Shown one piece after another: positions 8,558 to 14,953 of a stretch of 28,750 nt of DNA; position 1 is the first letter of the stretch, and every line of letters starts with the position of its first letter. Origin of the DNA: Alphaproteobacteria bacterium (GTDB taxonomy: Bacteria; Pseudomonadota; Alphaproteobacteria; Paracaedibacterales; CAIULA01); contig JAIEMR010000152.1 in the NCBI GenBank assembly GCA_019751935.1, positions 1-28,750 on the forward strand, in the 5' to 3' direction. The notes beneath the pieces are model-generated. The model worked only from the letters and a program-made list of their open reading frames with translations, had not been told where the DNA came from and did not search any database. A program made the position numbers and the translations under genes.

Positions 8558-8959
8558 TTATTTTTTAATAAATGGGAAAAGTGAGATGAGATCCTTTCTG
8601 AAAATGATGACAAGTGCGCTACTGACCACAAACACCAAAAGTGCGAGCAGGAAAAGCTCACCACCATCATTTTGAACAACAATCCCCAACATGGTTACAT
8701 GTGCCACTAGCGCACCCGCCATTATACCTAGAGCCATAAGAGCGCCGATTGGGGTGGTGCGGGGAATCAGGAGAAGAATTACCGAAACCAGTTCCGCGAT
8801 ACCAATCCCGATCCTGCCCCATGGCTCCATACCAAGCTTGGAGAATATATAGACAGATTCAGGGGCAGCCGTAAACTTGAAGAACAGGGTCTGTAGCATA
8901 ATGCCTGCTGCGATAAGGCGCAAGGCCCAAACCAATAGATTAAACTGTTTGTATGTCAT
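8558..8959 (-). CDS. DoxX family membrane protein
   Basis: A 133-residue protein with four hydrophobic helices. The pattern LRLIAAGIMLQTLFFKF near the N terminus and the following GIGIAELVSVILLLIP match the DoxX family. DoxX proteins occur with thiol and oxidant-stress enzymes in several bacteria, though the mechanism differs by group. The gene overlaps the end of coaB by 20 bases, which ties its translation to that gene. It has no redox cysteine pair of its own. Confidence 0.85.
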   Translation of the reverse strand: MTYKQFNLLVWALRLIAAGIMLQTLFFKFTAAPESVYIFSKLGMEPWGRIGIGIAELVSVILLLIPRTTPIGALMALGIMAGALVAHVTMLGIVVQNDGGELFLLALLVFVVSSALVIIFRKDLISLFPFIKK

Positions 8960-9638
8960 TGTGATAAATGGTTGAATATTGTTTTGTTTTCAGGCCGATG
9001 GCACGGGATACGATATCCTCTGCAACCTCCTTTTTATCCTTGAGGGGAAATCTCTCCAGTTGAAGATCCCTGGTGATGATCGTAATCTTATTGGTATCAA
9101 AGCCAAATGCAGCACTTTCGTCACGGAGGGAATTCAATACGACCATGTCAAATCCCTTGGTGTTCAGCTTCTGGAGGGCGTTGCTTTCCTCGTCATTTGT
9201 TTCTAAGGCAAACCCTACAGAAACCTGTCCTGCTGTTTTTATCTTTCCAAACTCTCTGGCGATATCCACGTTTTTGACCATGTCCAAACTGAACCTATCC
9301 GACGATTTTTTCATCTTTTGGTCAAGGATTATCTCTGGTCTATAATCTGCAACTGCAGCAGCAAAGACAGCGATATCCAACCTCGAAAAAAATAGCTTAG
9401 CGGCCTCGAACATTTCATCCGCAGAGTTCACCTTAATCGTTACCAAGTTCTGATGGTTAAGTGACAGGTTTACGGGTCCTGAAATCAATACCACATCAAA
9501 ACCCCTGTTCAAAAAGGATCCAGCGATTGCATAGCCCATTTTGCCTGAGGAGTGGTTACTGATAAAACGTACCGGATCAATAGCTTCCCGCGTAGGCCCG
9601 GCAGTAATCAGGACAAAAGGCCTTGTGTTGGTTTCCAT
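8940..9638 (-). CDS. coaB: Stand-alone phosphopantothenate-cysteine ligase (CoaB domain)
   Basis: CoaB joins cysteine to 4'-phosphopantothenate using a nucleotide triphosphate, a step of CoA synthesis. This 232-residue protein is only the CoaB (DFP) half. The usual bacterial form is a CoaBC fusion of about 400 residues with an N-terminal flavin decarboxylase, which is absent here. Key motifs are intact: ITAGPTREAIDPVRFISNHS, AAAVADYRP, the lysines of QKMKKSSD and GFALETNDEE. It heads the five-gene operon that runs to the LysE exporter. It is either the cell's only CoaB, with CoaC elsewhere, or a paralogue acting on a related acid; the context favours the second, but this is inference. Confidence 0.87.
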   Translation of the reverse strand: METNTRPFVLITAGPTREAIDPVRFISNHSSGKMGYAIAGSFLNRGFDVVLISGPVNLSLNHQNLVTIKVNSADEMFEAAKLFFSRLDIAVFAAAVADYRPEIILDQKMKKSSDRFSLDMVKNVDIAREFGKIKTAGQVSVGFALETNDEESNALQKLNTKGFDMVVLNSLRDESAAFGFDTNKITIITRDLQLERFPLKDKKEVAEDIVSRAIGLKTKQYSTIYHNDIQTV

Positions 9639-9874
9639 TTAATTATTCTTTGTTTTACCCTTTGTCGCATCATTATCCAAAGCCTTACAAAAAAATTAAA
9701 ATTTTATTCTTTCCCAAATGGCATCGCAGCCCTTTGTCCTGTTTTGCAGCTTTTCGGGAATGACCTTGACAGGTGAAAATATTCGTCCAACAACCATAGT
9801 GATTTGCTGTAAGGAAATCCATGGGCCTACGACTAATGTTAAAATGATACAAAACCTTTAATAGTAAAACCAGA
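9639..9874. other. Intergenic region between divergent coaB and thioredoxin genes
   Basis: These 236 bases separate two divergently transcribed genes and must hold both promoters. I see no convincing -33/-7 pair, operator palindrome or conserved RNA. An open frame crosses the region on the minus strand, but its protein looks like the shadow of the thioredoxin gene. Confidence 0.4.
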
Positions 9875-10330
9875 ATGAGAAAAACCACAAGGACAATGCT
9901 GATGTTCACAGCGATAGCGGGCCTAGCCATTGTAATACATGCATGCAGCACAAGTTTTAAGCCCGTTTTAAACTCCCAGGATGGGATAAGGTTTAAAGTT
10001 ACGTCCCTGGCACAGGGCAGGGAAATTTCCATGGTGCAAAACAAGCCATTATTTGTATTCGTACACGCCTCATGGTGCCCAACCTGCAAAAAAATGGAAT
10101 CAGAGGTATTGAACCAAAAGGAAATTGGTACCCCTTTCAACGCAGGCCTCGTTAACGTAGCCATTGATGTAGATGGTCCCGATGGCACAAAACTGAAACA
10201 GACCTATCCGATCAGGGCAACGCCAACATTATTCTTCTTTAATACCGATGGTAGCCTTGCCAAAAAGATAGAGGGGTTTACCAGTATCCAAGAGCTAAGG
10301 GATGAGATCGAATCTTTAATGGCAAAATAA
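9875..10330 (+). CDS. Thioredoxin-fold lipoprotein-like protein
   Basis: A 151-residue protein with a hydrophobic N terminus ending IVIHACS, a plausible though non-ideal lipobox (Cys24, with His at -2). The thioredoxin fold follows: FVFVHASWCPTCKKM with active-site pair C68/C71 and a cis-proline loop at RATPTLFFF. It is therefore probably an extracytoplasmic thiol-disulfide protein. It stands alone on the plus strand between two minus-strand operons and could supply electrons to the secreted MsrB or related periplasmic enzymes (inference). Confidence 0.87.
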   Translation: MRKTTRTMLMFTAIAGLAIVIHACSTSFKPVLNSQDGIRFKVTSLAQGREISMVQNKPLFVFVHASWCPTCKKMESEVLNQKEIGTPFNAGLVNVAIDVDGPDGTKLKQTYPIRATPTLFFFNTDGSLAKKIEGFTSIQELRDEIESLMAK

Positions 10331-10366
10331 AAACAGTTCGCCAAAACCCTTGAATTGAGACAATAG

Positions 10367-10394
10367 ATGATAGGGCCAGGTCAGTCCCTATCAT
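10367..10394. terminator. Possible hairpin between convergent genes
   Basis: A 9-bp perfect stem (10367-10375 with 10386-10394, arm ATGATAGGG) closes a 10-base loop where the thioredoxin and nitrilase genes converge. It overlaps the last codons of the nitrilase gene and has no T tract on either side, so it is at best a weak bidirectional terminator. Confidence 0.35.
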
Positions 10395-11340
10395 CAAATT
10401 TCACCAGTGCCTGTCGTTCCCTAATTACTGAAAGCTGCACGATATCGGGCCTTGAATAATGACCCGAAGGATCAAAATTCTGTCTTTCTTCCAATACGTT
10501 ATGGTGGGCCAGGGTGGCAACCAATAATCTTTCATCATTGGCTACCGGAGCCATAACCCATTCTCCATTTGGACCTGCGATGCATGAGCCGCCGTCTGCC
10601 AGCCAATCCTTGCTGTTTGCGATTATTTCTTTCGCGTGCGGCATGTATTGGTCAATATCCGTTCTTCGCAAAATGCTGGAAACCGAGACCACATAGGATC
10701 TCGACTCTTTGGCTATAAAACGGGTAATTTCGGTCGTGTTCCTGACACTTCCCGGCCACAGTGCTATATGGAGGTCTTCGCCCTGTGCATAGAGCGAGGA
10801 GCGGATCAGTGGCATCCAGTTTTCCCAACAGTTCAGGGCGCCAACGGTAAAGGCACCTAATTTGCTTACCCTTAGGCCCTGTCCGTCCCCGATCGCCCAG
10901 ACCAAGCGCTCCTCATAGGTCGGCATGACTTTTCTATGGATATACTGAATTGTTCCGTCAGTTCCAATATTGGCCAGTGAACAATACAGGCTATGGCCAC
11001 CACGATCTTCAGCCCTTTCAATAAACCCCAGCACAATCATGATCTTATTCTCCCTTGCCATTTCACAAAAGCCGTTAAGATCACCAGCAGCTACAGATAC
11101 GGCCTGTTGAGCATAATGGGAATAGAGTTCTTTCTGCAACTGCGAATCAAACAATGCACCATTGGTAAGCTCCACCCAGAACGGATAGCCCGGCAGCAGC
11201 GCCTCACCAAAGACAACGATATTACATTCCCGTTCAATGGCGTCTGATACATAAGCTAGCATTTTCTCGGTGGTTGCCTGGCGGTTCAACCAGATTGGCG
11301 CAATTTGCGCCATACCGACAGTTATCGATGATTGTTCCAT
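10381..11340 (-). CDS. Nitrilase-family carbon-nitrogen hydrolase
   Basis: A 319-residue enzyme from the ATG at 11340; the frame continues 13 codons upstream, but MEQSSITVGMAQIAP is the typical nitrilase start. The catalytic triad is in place: Glu46 in FGEALLPGYPFW, Lys137 in HRKVMPTYEERLVW and Cys171 in NCWENWMPL. CWEN and the PTYEE loop match true aliphatic/aromatic nitrilases (branch 1), which turn nitriles into acids and ammonia, rather than amidases. The gene is single, with thioredoxin-like genes on both sides. The substrate is unknown. Confidence 0.92.
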   Translation of the reverse strand: MEQSSITVGMAQIAPIWLNRQATTEKMLAYVSDAIERECNIVVFGEALLPGYPFWVELTNGALFDSQLQKELYSHYAQQAVSVAAGDLNGFCEMARENKIMIVLGFIERAEDRGGHSLYCSLANIGTDGTIQYIHRKVMPTYEERLVWAIGDGQGLRVSKLGAFTVGALNCWENWMPLIRSSLYAQGEDLHIALWPGSVRNTTEITRFIAKESRSYVVSVSSILRRTDIDQYMPHAKEIIANSKDWLADGGSCIAGPNGEWVMAPVANDERLLVATLAHHNVLEERQNFDPSGHYSRPDIVQLSVIRERQALVKFDDRD

Positions 11341-11433
11341 TTTCTTTTTAAAAATTAAGTTTCCCCTGCAGGGCATCAACTGTTTGATAGCCTTTTCTGC
11401 AATTTATGGGGACAGAGCATGATCAACTGCATC

Positions 11434-11451
11434 CCCAGCACATCTGCTGGG
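11434..11451 (-). terminator. Possible hairpin after the thioredoxin gene
   Basis: A 7-bp stem (11434-11440 with 11445-11451, arm CCCAGCA) with a 4-base loop begins directly after the stop codon of the minus-strand thioredoxin gene. No U tract follows, so it may be an mRNA 3' end hairpin rather than a full rho-independent terminator. Confidence 0.4.
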
Positions 11452-11928
11452 CTATAGCTTCTTCTGGTGCTTCAATACGTTTTGTCCAAAATCAAGTAGC
11501 GCCTTGGATTCAACATACCCCTGCCCTTGAGCAACAATCACGCCGTCGGAATCCAGTATCAGCAGCGTGGGGTACACTTCCACTTCCCATCTTTCTGCGA
11601 GCTTGATCCCTTCTCCCTTTTCGGCATCAATCGAGATATTCACAAAGTTTTGGTTAAAGAAATCCGCAATTTTCTTATCCTTAAAGGTTGTGCTCTTTAA
11701 AAGTTTACAGGGACCGCACCAAACCGCATAAACATCCACAAAGATGTATTTGTGCTCTTTTTTGGCCTTCTTTACAGCTAGATCCCAAGAATTTTCAATG
11801 AAGTTGATCTGGTCCGTCCCATGGGGCGTGGCTACCCTGTCCAATGGCAAAAAATCCCTGAATGAGCTTAATATAAGGCACAAACACATAAGAAGCGCAT
11901 AATGGACCGTGTTTTTCATCATCTGCAT
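11452..11928 (-). CDS. Secreted thioredoxin-fold protein
   Basis: A 158-residue protein with an N-terminal hydrophobic segment (HYALLMCLCLILSS) that should export or anchor it. The thioredoxin core has KYIFVDVYAVWCGPC with the classical WCGPC active site (C71/C74) and a cis-proline loop at VEVYPTLLIL. The possible ATG starts at 11928, 11922 and 11919 differ by at most three residues. It starts 6 bases after the stop of the peroxiredoxin-like gene, so the pair is an operon in which this protein may reduce its neighbour (inference). Confidence 0.88.
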   Translation of the reverse strand: MQMMKNTVHYALLMCLCLILSSFRDFLPLDRVATPHGTDQINFIENSWDLAVKKAKKEHKYIFVDVYAVWCGPCKLLKSTTFKDKKIADFFNQNFVNISIDAEKGEGIKLAERWEVEVYPTLLILDSDGVIVAQGQGYVESKALLDFGQNVLKHQKKL

Positions 11929-11934
11929 TACCAG

Positions 11935-12663
11935 TTATATTTCCTCACGTAGTGAAGCTGCAGCAGCTTTCATCAGAGAAGAGCTAAGTCTTTGGGTCAT
12001 GTTTGGATTGATGTATTCGAAAAGGATGTTCCCTTTTTTGTTGAGTATGAAAACAGAGGGTACTGGTAAAAGCTTATCAACGTTTTTTCCGCCAGATGCC
12101 CCAGGAAGAAATTTATCATAGCTTTTTGGACCTTTATAAGCGATGCCAAACTTCTTGGCAGCATTCAGGTCTGCATCGGATAACAGCGTGTATGATAATT
12201 TTTGCTTATCCATGGACTTGCTCAGGTTTTCGGGACTATCTGTACTTACCGCTATCACCTGATAGCCCATTGCTGCAAGGTCCTTCTCTATTTCTTGTAG
12301 TCCAGATAGTTGTTTGGAACAGTAAGGACACCATCCCCCGCGATAAAAAACCAAGATGGTTGGTTTTTCAGCTACCAATTTATTCAGGTCAACACTTTTT
12401 CCGGAAGAAGAAGGAAGACTAAGAATGGGAATGGATTCTCCGGCCAATAACGGACTGATGTCTTCTGGTTTTAATGGGACACCAGCTGTCATCTTTATGG
12501 TATCTAAATTAATTATCCTGCTGTTAAAGTTGTAGACCAATGGCTTACCCATTGCAAAAGTGTTCGATCCGAACCCTATTAGAAGGGTGAAAAGAATAAG
12601 GGCAGCCAAGGAATTCTTCAAAGGCACATTGCTGAACTGGTTTTTGTTTGTCATTTTCATCAT
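11935..12663 (-). CDS. Peroxiredoxin-like AhpC/TSA family protein, exported
   Basis: A 242-residue protein with a signal-type N terminus (NSLAALILFTLLIGFGSNTFA). The thioredoxin-fold core carries FYRGGWCPYCSKQL with C112/C115, the mark of the peroxiredoxin-like family, and then VIAVSTDSPENL and PSVFILNKKGNILFEYINP. It probably reduces peroxides or acts in thiol exchange outside the cytosol. The first of several ATG codons (12663, 12660, 12654) is used; the choice is not critical. It leads the two-gene operon with the WCGPC thioredoxin. Confidence 0.88.
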   Translation of the reverse strand: MMKMTNKNQFSNVPLKNSLAALILFTLLIGFGSNTFAMGKPLVYNFNSRIINLDTIKMTAGVPLKPEDISPLLAGESIPILSLPSSSGKSVDLNKLVAEKPTILVFYRGGWCPYCSKQLSGLQEIEKDLAAMGYQVIAVSTDSPENLSKSMDKQKLSYTLLSDADLNAAKKFGIAYKGPKSYDKFLPGASGGKNVDKLLPVPSVFILNKKGNILFEYINPNMTQRLSSSLMKAAAASLREEI

Positions 12664-12745
12664 ATTTTTCCTTTTAGTCGCAAAAGCATGAAAATCCTTA
12701 CAATTTATTTTTGCCCTTTTGGTAATAAAATTTTCTACGAAGTTT

Positions 12746-12753
12746 CAAATGTA
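12746..12753 (-). promoter_or_regulatory. Candidate -7 box of the peroxiredoxin operon
   Basis: The minus strand reads TACATTTG, a perfect TAnnTTTG box of the Bacteroidota type, about 83 bases before the ATG at 12663. Only a poor -33 element (TTCG, 17 bases further up) is present, so this is a weak prediction. Confidence 0.3.
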
Positions 12754-12921
12754 AAATGAAGTTTAAACCACGAACTGATTGGCTATCATCGCACTATTGC
12801 TTTTTAGACCAGACAGTTTGAAATGCAATATTCTCCACAACATTCTGATTTTCGCAATCACAGGTAGAAAAAAAGGGCGTTTCAGTTCAGCAAAACTCAT
12901 ACCTCAGCCAAAGCATTAAAC

Positions 12922-12965
12922 AAAAAAAACGCACAACTATTTGAAAATCAAATAATTATGCGTTT
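12922..12965 (-). terminator. Orphan rho-independent terminator next to tRNA-like end
   Basis: On the minus strand an 18-bp stem (12965-12948 with 12944-12927) closes a very short loop and is followed by an unbroken run of eight T (12929-12922). Two positions that would be A-C mismatches in a plus-strand RNA are G-U pairs in the minus-strand RNA, showing that the minus strand is the transcribed one. No gene precedes it except the 16-base tRNA-like end at 12969-12984. Confidence 0.75.
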
Positions 12966-12968
12966 AGG

Positions 12969-12984
12969 TGGAGAATATCGGAGT
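12969..12984 (-). repeat. tRNA 3'-end fragment, candidate attachment site
   Basis: The minus strand reads ACTCCGATATTCTCCA: the last T-loop bases, a 3' T-stem (CCGAT), a 7-base acceptor strand (ATTCTCC) and a discriminator A. The matching 5' T-stem (ATCGG) and the rest of a cloverleaf are absent upstream, so this is a fragment and not a tRNA gene. With the terminator directly downstream, it looks like the att scar left when an element inserts in a tRNA 3' end. Which tRNA cannot be decided here; an alanine tRNA is possible. Confidence 0.55.
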
Positions 12985-13061
12985 GGATATTTCATCAATT
13001 GCGAGCTCTAAACGCTGTTTTTGATGCTCTAAAAGGGGTTTTTTATCCGTCATTTTGAGTG

Positions 13062-13087
13062 ATTTGGCTGAGTTTTGGCTGAGTTTT
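13062..13087. repeat. 26-bp direct repeat, copy 1
   Basis: It is identical to the copy at 13290-13315. Each copy is itself two units of TTTGGCTGAG followed by TTTT, flanked by A. It lies 78 bases to the right of the tRNA-like fragment, on the presumed element side. It may be an arm-type binding site of a tyrosine recombinase (inference). Confidence 0.85.
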
Positions 13088-13289
13088 TAATTAAAATTTA
13101 AAAATAAAGATAAACAAAGAACATCATTTAAACCACTTTAAAGACATATTTTAAATCTATTTTGTGTCGATCACATTATTGTCAACAAATAAAATTTTCG
13201 TTAAATCATCAATTTCATGTTAAAATTAGCCGTTTTTTAGTCTTTTTTTCGGAAAATTTTAATGGCAATTTTTCGGAAGAATTTCTATA

Positions 13290-13315
13290 ATTTGGCTGAG
13301 TTTTGGCTGAGTTTT
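13290..13315. repeat. 26-bp direct repeat, copy 2
   Basis: An exact second copy of the 26-base sequence at 13062-13087, in the same orientation and 228 bases further right. A single inverted core of the same unit (CTCAGCCAAA) lies at 12903-12912 on the other side of the tRNA-like fragment. Confidence 0.85.
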
Positions 13316-13485
13316 ATACATTAAATACCTGCTTGGATAAACCAATTTGATTAACCCCGTTCCGCCAATTTCGGAATACCGCAAAGCAAACTGGTTGTCA
13401 GACAATAATCAATAACTTATTTTTGGTAAAGAGGGGTCAATAGGTTATGGTTTTTCCACTATCTGTTGTTTCCGTTCGTCTTTCA

Positions 13486-13558
13486 TATCGCGACAATTTC
13501 AAAGTATTGCGACAAAAACAAAGAGGATTTGTCGCAATATATTGTATTGCGACAAATC
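13486..13558. repeat. Cluster of four TTGCGACAA motifs with 14-bp inverted repeat
   Basis: Copies of TATTGCGACAA or a one-base variant lie at 13486-13496, 13505-13515 and 13545-13555, with an inverted copy at 13529-13539. The last two form a perfect 14-bp inverted repeat (13526-13539 with 13545-13558) with a 5-base spacer. Repeated oriented sites like this suit a DNA-binding protein: a recombinase or its helper, a replication initiator, or a regulator of the mer operon 200 bases downstream. None can be chosen from sequence. Confidence 0.75.
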
Positions 13559-13716
13559 TTCACCATTTTTGGTGACAAATTGATTTCTGCATCTTTAGAC
13601 CCATCATTAATCCGTTCAATATTTCTTTCCCTAGATGAGAATTGCGCAATGATCACAACAGACAATCTATTGATTGGCATCTAGAAGATATCCTATCCCT
13701 GAATTGCATAATTTGT

Positions 13717-13747
13717 ATTTAAGTAATTGCTTAAATGCTTATATTTG
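13717..13747 (+). promoter_or_regulatory. mer operon promoter with palindromic operator
   Basis: A 20-bp near-perfect palindrome (13717-13736, ATTTAAGTAATTGCTTAAAT) stands immediately before a perfect TAnnTTTG box (TATATTTG at 13740-13747). Transcription would start about 6-10 bases before the ATG at 13760. A TTTG at 13712-13715 could be the -33 element, although the 24-base spacing is long. The palindrome has the form of an ArsR/SmtB operator, so the first gene probably represses its own operon until metal binds. Confidence 0.6.
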
Positions 13748-13759
13748 TTCATTATTTTA

Positions 13760-14131
13760 ATGATGAACAGTTGTAAAAGAATTTTCGCGGATCAAGGTCA
13801 GATTAATAATTGCAAAGAAGCCTTGAATGAAAGTAGTGGTCCATTCTCATACCTATCAGGACTATTGGCTCTCACCGGGAACGAGGTTAGACTAAAGATA
13901 CTTTTCCTATTAAACAGAGAAGGCGAACTTTGCCCATGTGACCTGAGCGACATATTGGGTATGACAATCCCTGCCATATCACAGCACCTTCGTAAGCTGA
14001 AGGATGGTGGCATGATCCATTCGGTAAAATCAGGCCAGACCGTATTCTATTCCATTGAGGCTTCCCAACTCGGCCTGCTTCGCCCATTCTTCAATCAACT
14101 GCAAAAACATTTAACTACGGTACATCCATGA
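13760..14131 (+). CDS. ArsR/SmtB-family metal sensor of the mer operon
   Basis: A 123-residue winged-helix repressor from the ATG at 13760 (13763 is equally possible; the open frame further upstream overlaps the promoter). The recognition helix region is CDLSDILGMTIPAISQHLRK. The metal site probably uses C58 and C60 (ELCPCDL, the alpha-3N position), with C5 and C18 also available. The ArsR type, not MerR, is usual for merTP operons of Bacteroidota. Its stop overlaps the merTP start (ATGA), so the two are translationally coupled. The family is sure; mercury as effector is inferred from the next gene. Confidence 0.92.
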   Translation: MMNSCKRIFADQGQINNCKEALNESSGPFSYLSGLLALTGNEVRLKILFLLNREGELCPCDLSDILGMTIPAISQHLRKLKDGGMIHSVKSGQTVFYSIEASQLGLLRPFFNQLQKHLTTVHP

Positions 14132-14736
14132 GTATAGGAACAACAAAAAGCTGGATAGCAGGCCTGTTTGCGGCCTTTACGGCATCACTTTGCTGCATTG
14201 CCCCTTTATTTGCCGTCATCGGAGGTGCAGGGAGCGCATCAACCTACTTCAGTTGGATCGAGCCTTATCGCCCGTATATTATCGGGCTGACCATTCTGGT
14301 GTTCGCACTGGCCTGGTTCAACCTGCTGAAACGAAAAGACATACAAAAAGATAATTGTGGATGTGAGGTGCAGAAAAAAAGTTTTATGGGGTCAAAAAAG
14401 TTTCTCATGATTGTAACGGTAATCTCTGCCCTGCTGATCACTTTTCCCTATTATTCAAATTTGCTTTATGCCAGCCCAAAGACAGCGACTACAACCGGAA
14501 CAATAAGTAAAAAACTTGCCAATGTAAAGTTCTCCATAGAGGGAATGAGCTGCGAAGGCTGTACCAGCCACATTGACGGGGGATTGAAAGGCATTAGCGG
14601 TATTGCCAGCTCCACGACCTCATTTGAAAAAAGAATGGCGCTGGTCAGTTACAACCCAGACAGTATAACCACTGACAGTATTAGCAAAAAAATAAGAAAA
14701 ATCGGTTATAGAAACACTATTATAAACAAAGACTAG
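14128..14736 (+). CDS. merTP: Mercuric transport fusion protein MerTP
   Basis: A 202-residue inner-membrane protein joining MerT and MerP. The MerT part has about three helices, the vicinal cysteines C22/C23 in the first helix (ASLCCIAPLFA) and a cytosolic pair C77/C79 (NCGCE). After the third helix (about 92-114) comes a periplasmic HMA domain with GMSCEGC (C142/C145), equivalent to MerP. In classical systems such proteins take up Hg(II) and hand it to mercuric reductase; no merA is present here. The start overlaps the regulator stop, and the next gene starts 1 base after its stop. Confidence 0.93.
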   Translation: MSIGTTKSWIAGLFAAFTASLCCIAPLFAVIGGAGSASTYFSWIEPYRPYIIGLTILVFALAWFNLLKRKDIQKDNCGCEVQKKSFMGSKKFLMIVTVISALLITFPYYSNLLYASPKTATTTGTISKKLANVKFSIEGMSCEGCTSHIDGGLKGISGIASSTTSFEKRMALVSYNPDSITTDSISKKIRKIGYRNTIINKD

Positions 14737-14737
14737 A

Positions 14738-14953
14738 ATGGCGACTACAATAATACTCGATTCAACTATTACCTGCCCAAAATGTGGCTTTGCAAAGAAT
14801 GAAGAAATGCCTACCGAATCCTGTCAGTATTTTTACGAATGTGAAAGCTGCAAAACAGTGCTAAAACCACTCGAAGGAGACTGTTGTGTATTCTGTAGTT
14901 ATGGGACGGCCAAATGTCCACCCATACAAGCAGGGGCTTCCTGCTGTGGCTAG
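14738..14953 (+). CDS. GDCCVxC domain small cysteine-rich protein
   Basis: A 71-residue protein with 11 cysteines: two CxxC-type pairs (C13/C16 and C35/C38), the name-giving GDCCVFC (C49, C50, C53), C60 and a C-terminal CCG (C69/C70). Proteins of this type are found with merTP in many bacteria, and some carry selenocysteine in place of cysteine. It is probably a cytosolic Hg(II)-binding or transfer protein, standing where merA would stand in classical operons (inference). It ends in a 4-base overlap with the convergent VOC gene. Confidence 0.9.
   Translation: MATTIILDSTITCPKCGFAKNEEMPTESCQYFYECESCKTVLKPLEGDCCVFCSYGTAKCPPIQAGASCCG

Larger units (their letters stand above)
12664..13759. other. 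Non-coding junction region
   Basis: About 1.1 kb without a believable gene. It holds, left to right: the leader of the peroxiredoxin operon; an orphan terminator with a tRNA-like 3' end (12922-12984); two identical 26-bp repeats (13062 and 13290); a cluster of TTGCGACAA motifs (13486-13558); and the mer promoter with a palindrome (13717-13747). Open frames of 65-72 codons at 13466-13684 on both strands overlap the motif cluster and resemble no known protein. I read the region as the chromosome/island boundary. Confidence 0.6.

Noticed and set aside
9685..10188. Open frame of 167 codons on the minus strand across the thioredoxin lipoprotein gene
   Set aside because: It is antisense to a clear thioredoxin gene, has no recognisable domain and a biased composition typical of a shadow frame.
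11341..11379. N-terminal extension of the nitrilase
   Set aside because: The 13 extra residues are basic and unlike nitrilase starts; the ATG at 11340 gives the normal family N terminus.
12969..12984. A complete tRNA gene
   Set aside because: Only the 3' acceptor and half of the T arm are present; the sequence upstream on the minus strand forms no cloverleaf and lacks the matching T-stem half.
13486..13558. CRISPR array
   Set aside because: The motif is about 11 bases, occurs in both orientations and has irregular spacing; there are no cas genes.
13466..13684. Small open frames on both strands in the junction region
   Set aside because: They cover the TTGCGACAA repeat cluster, overlap each other, and show no domain or credible start signal.
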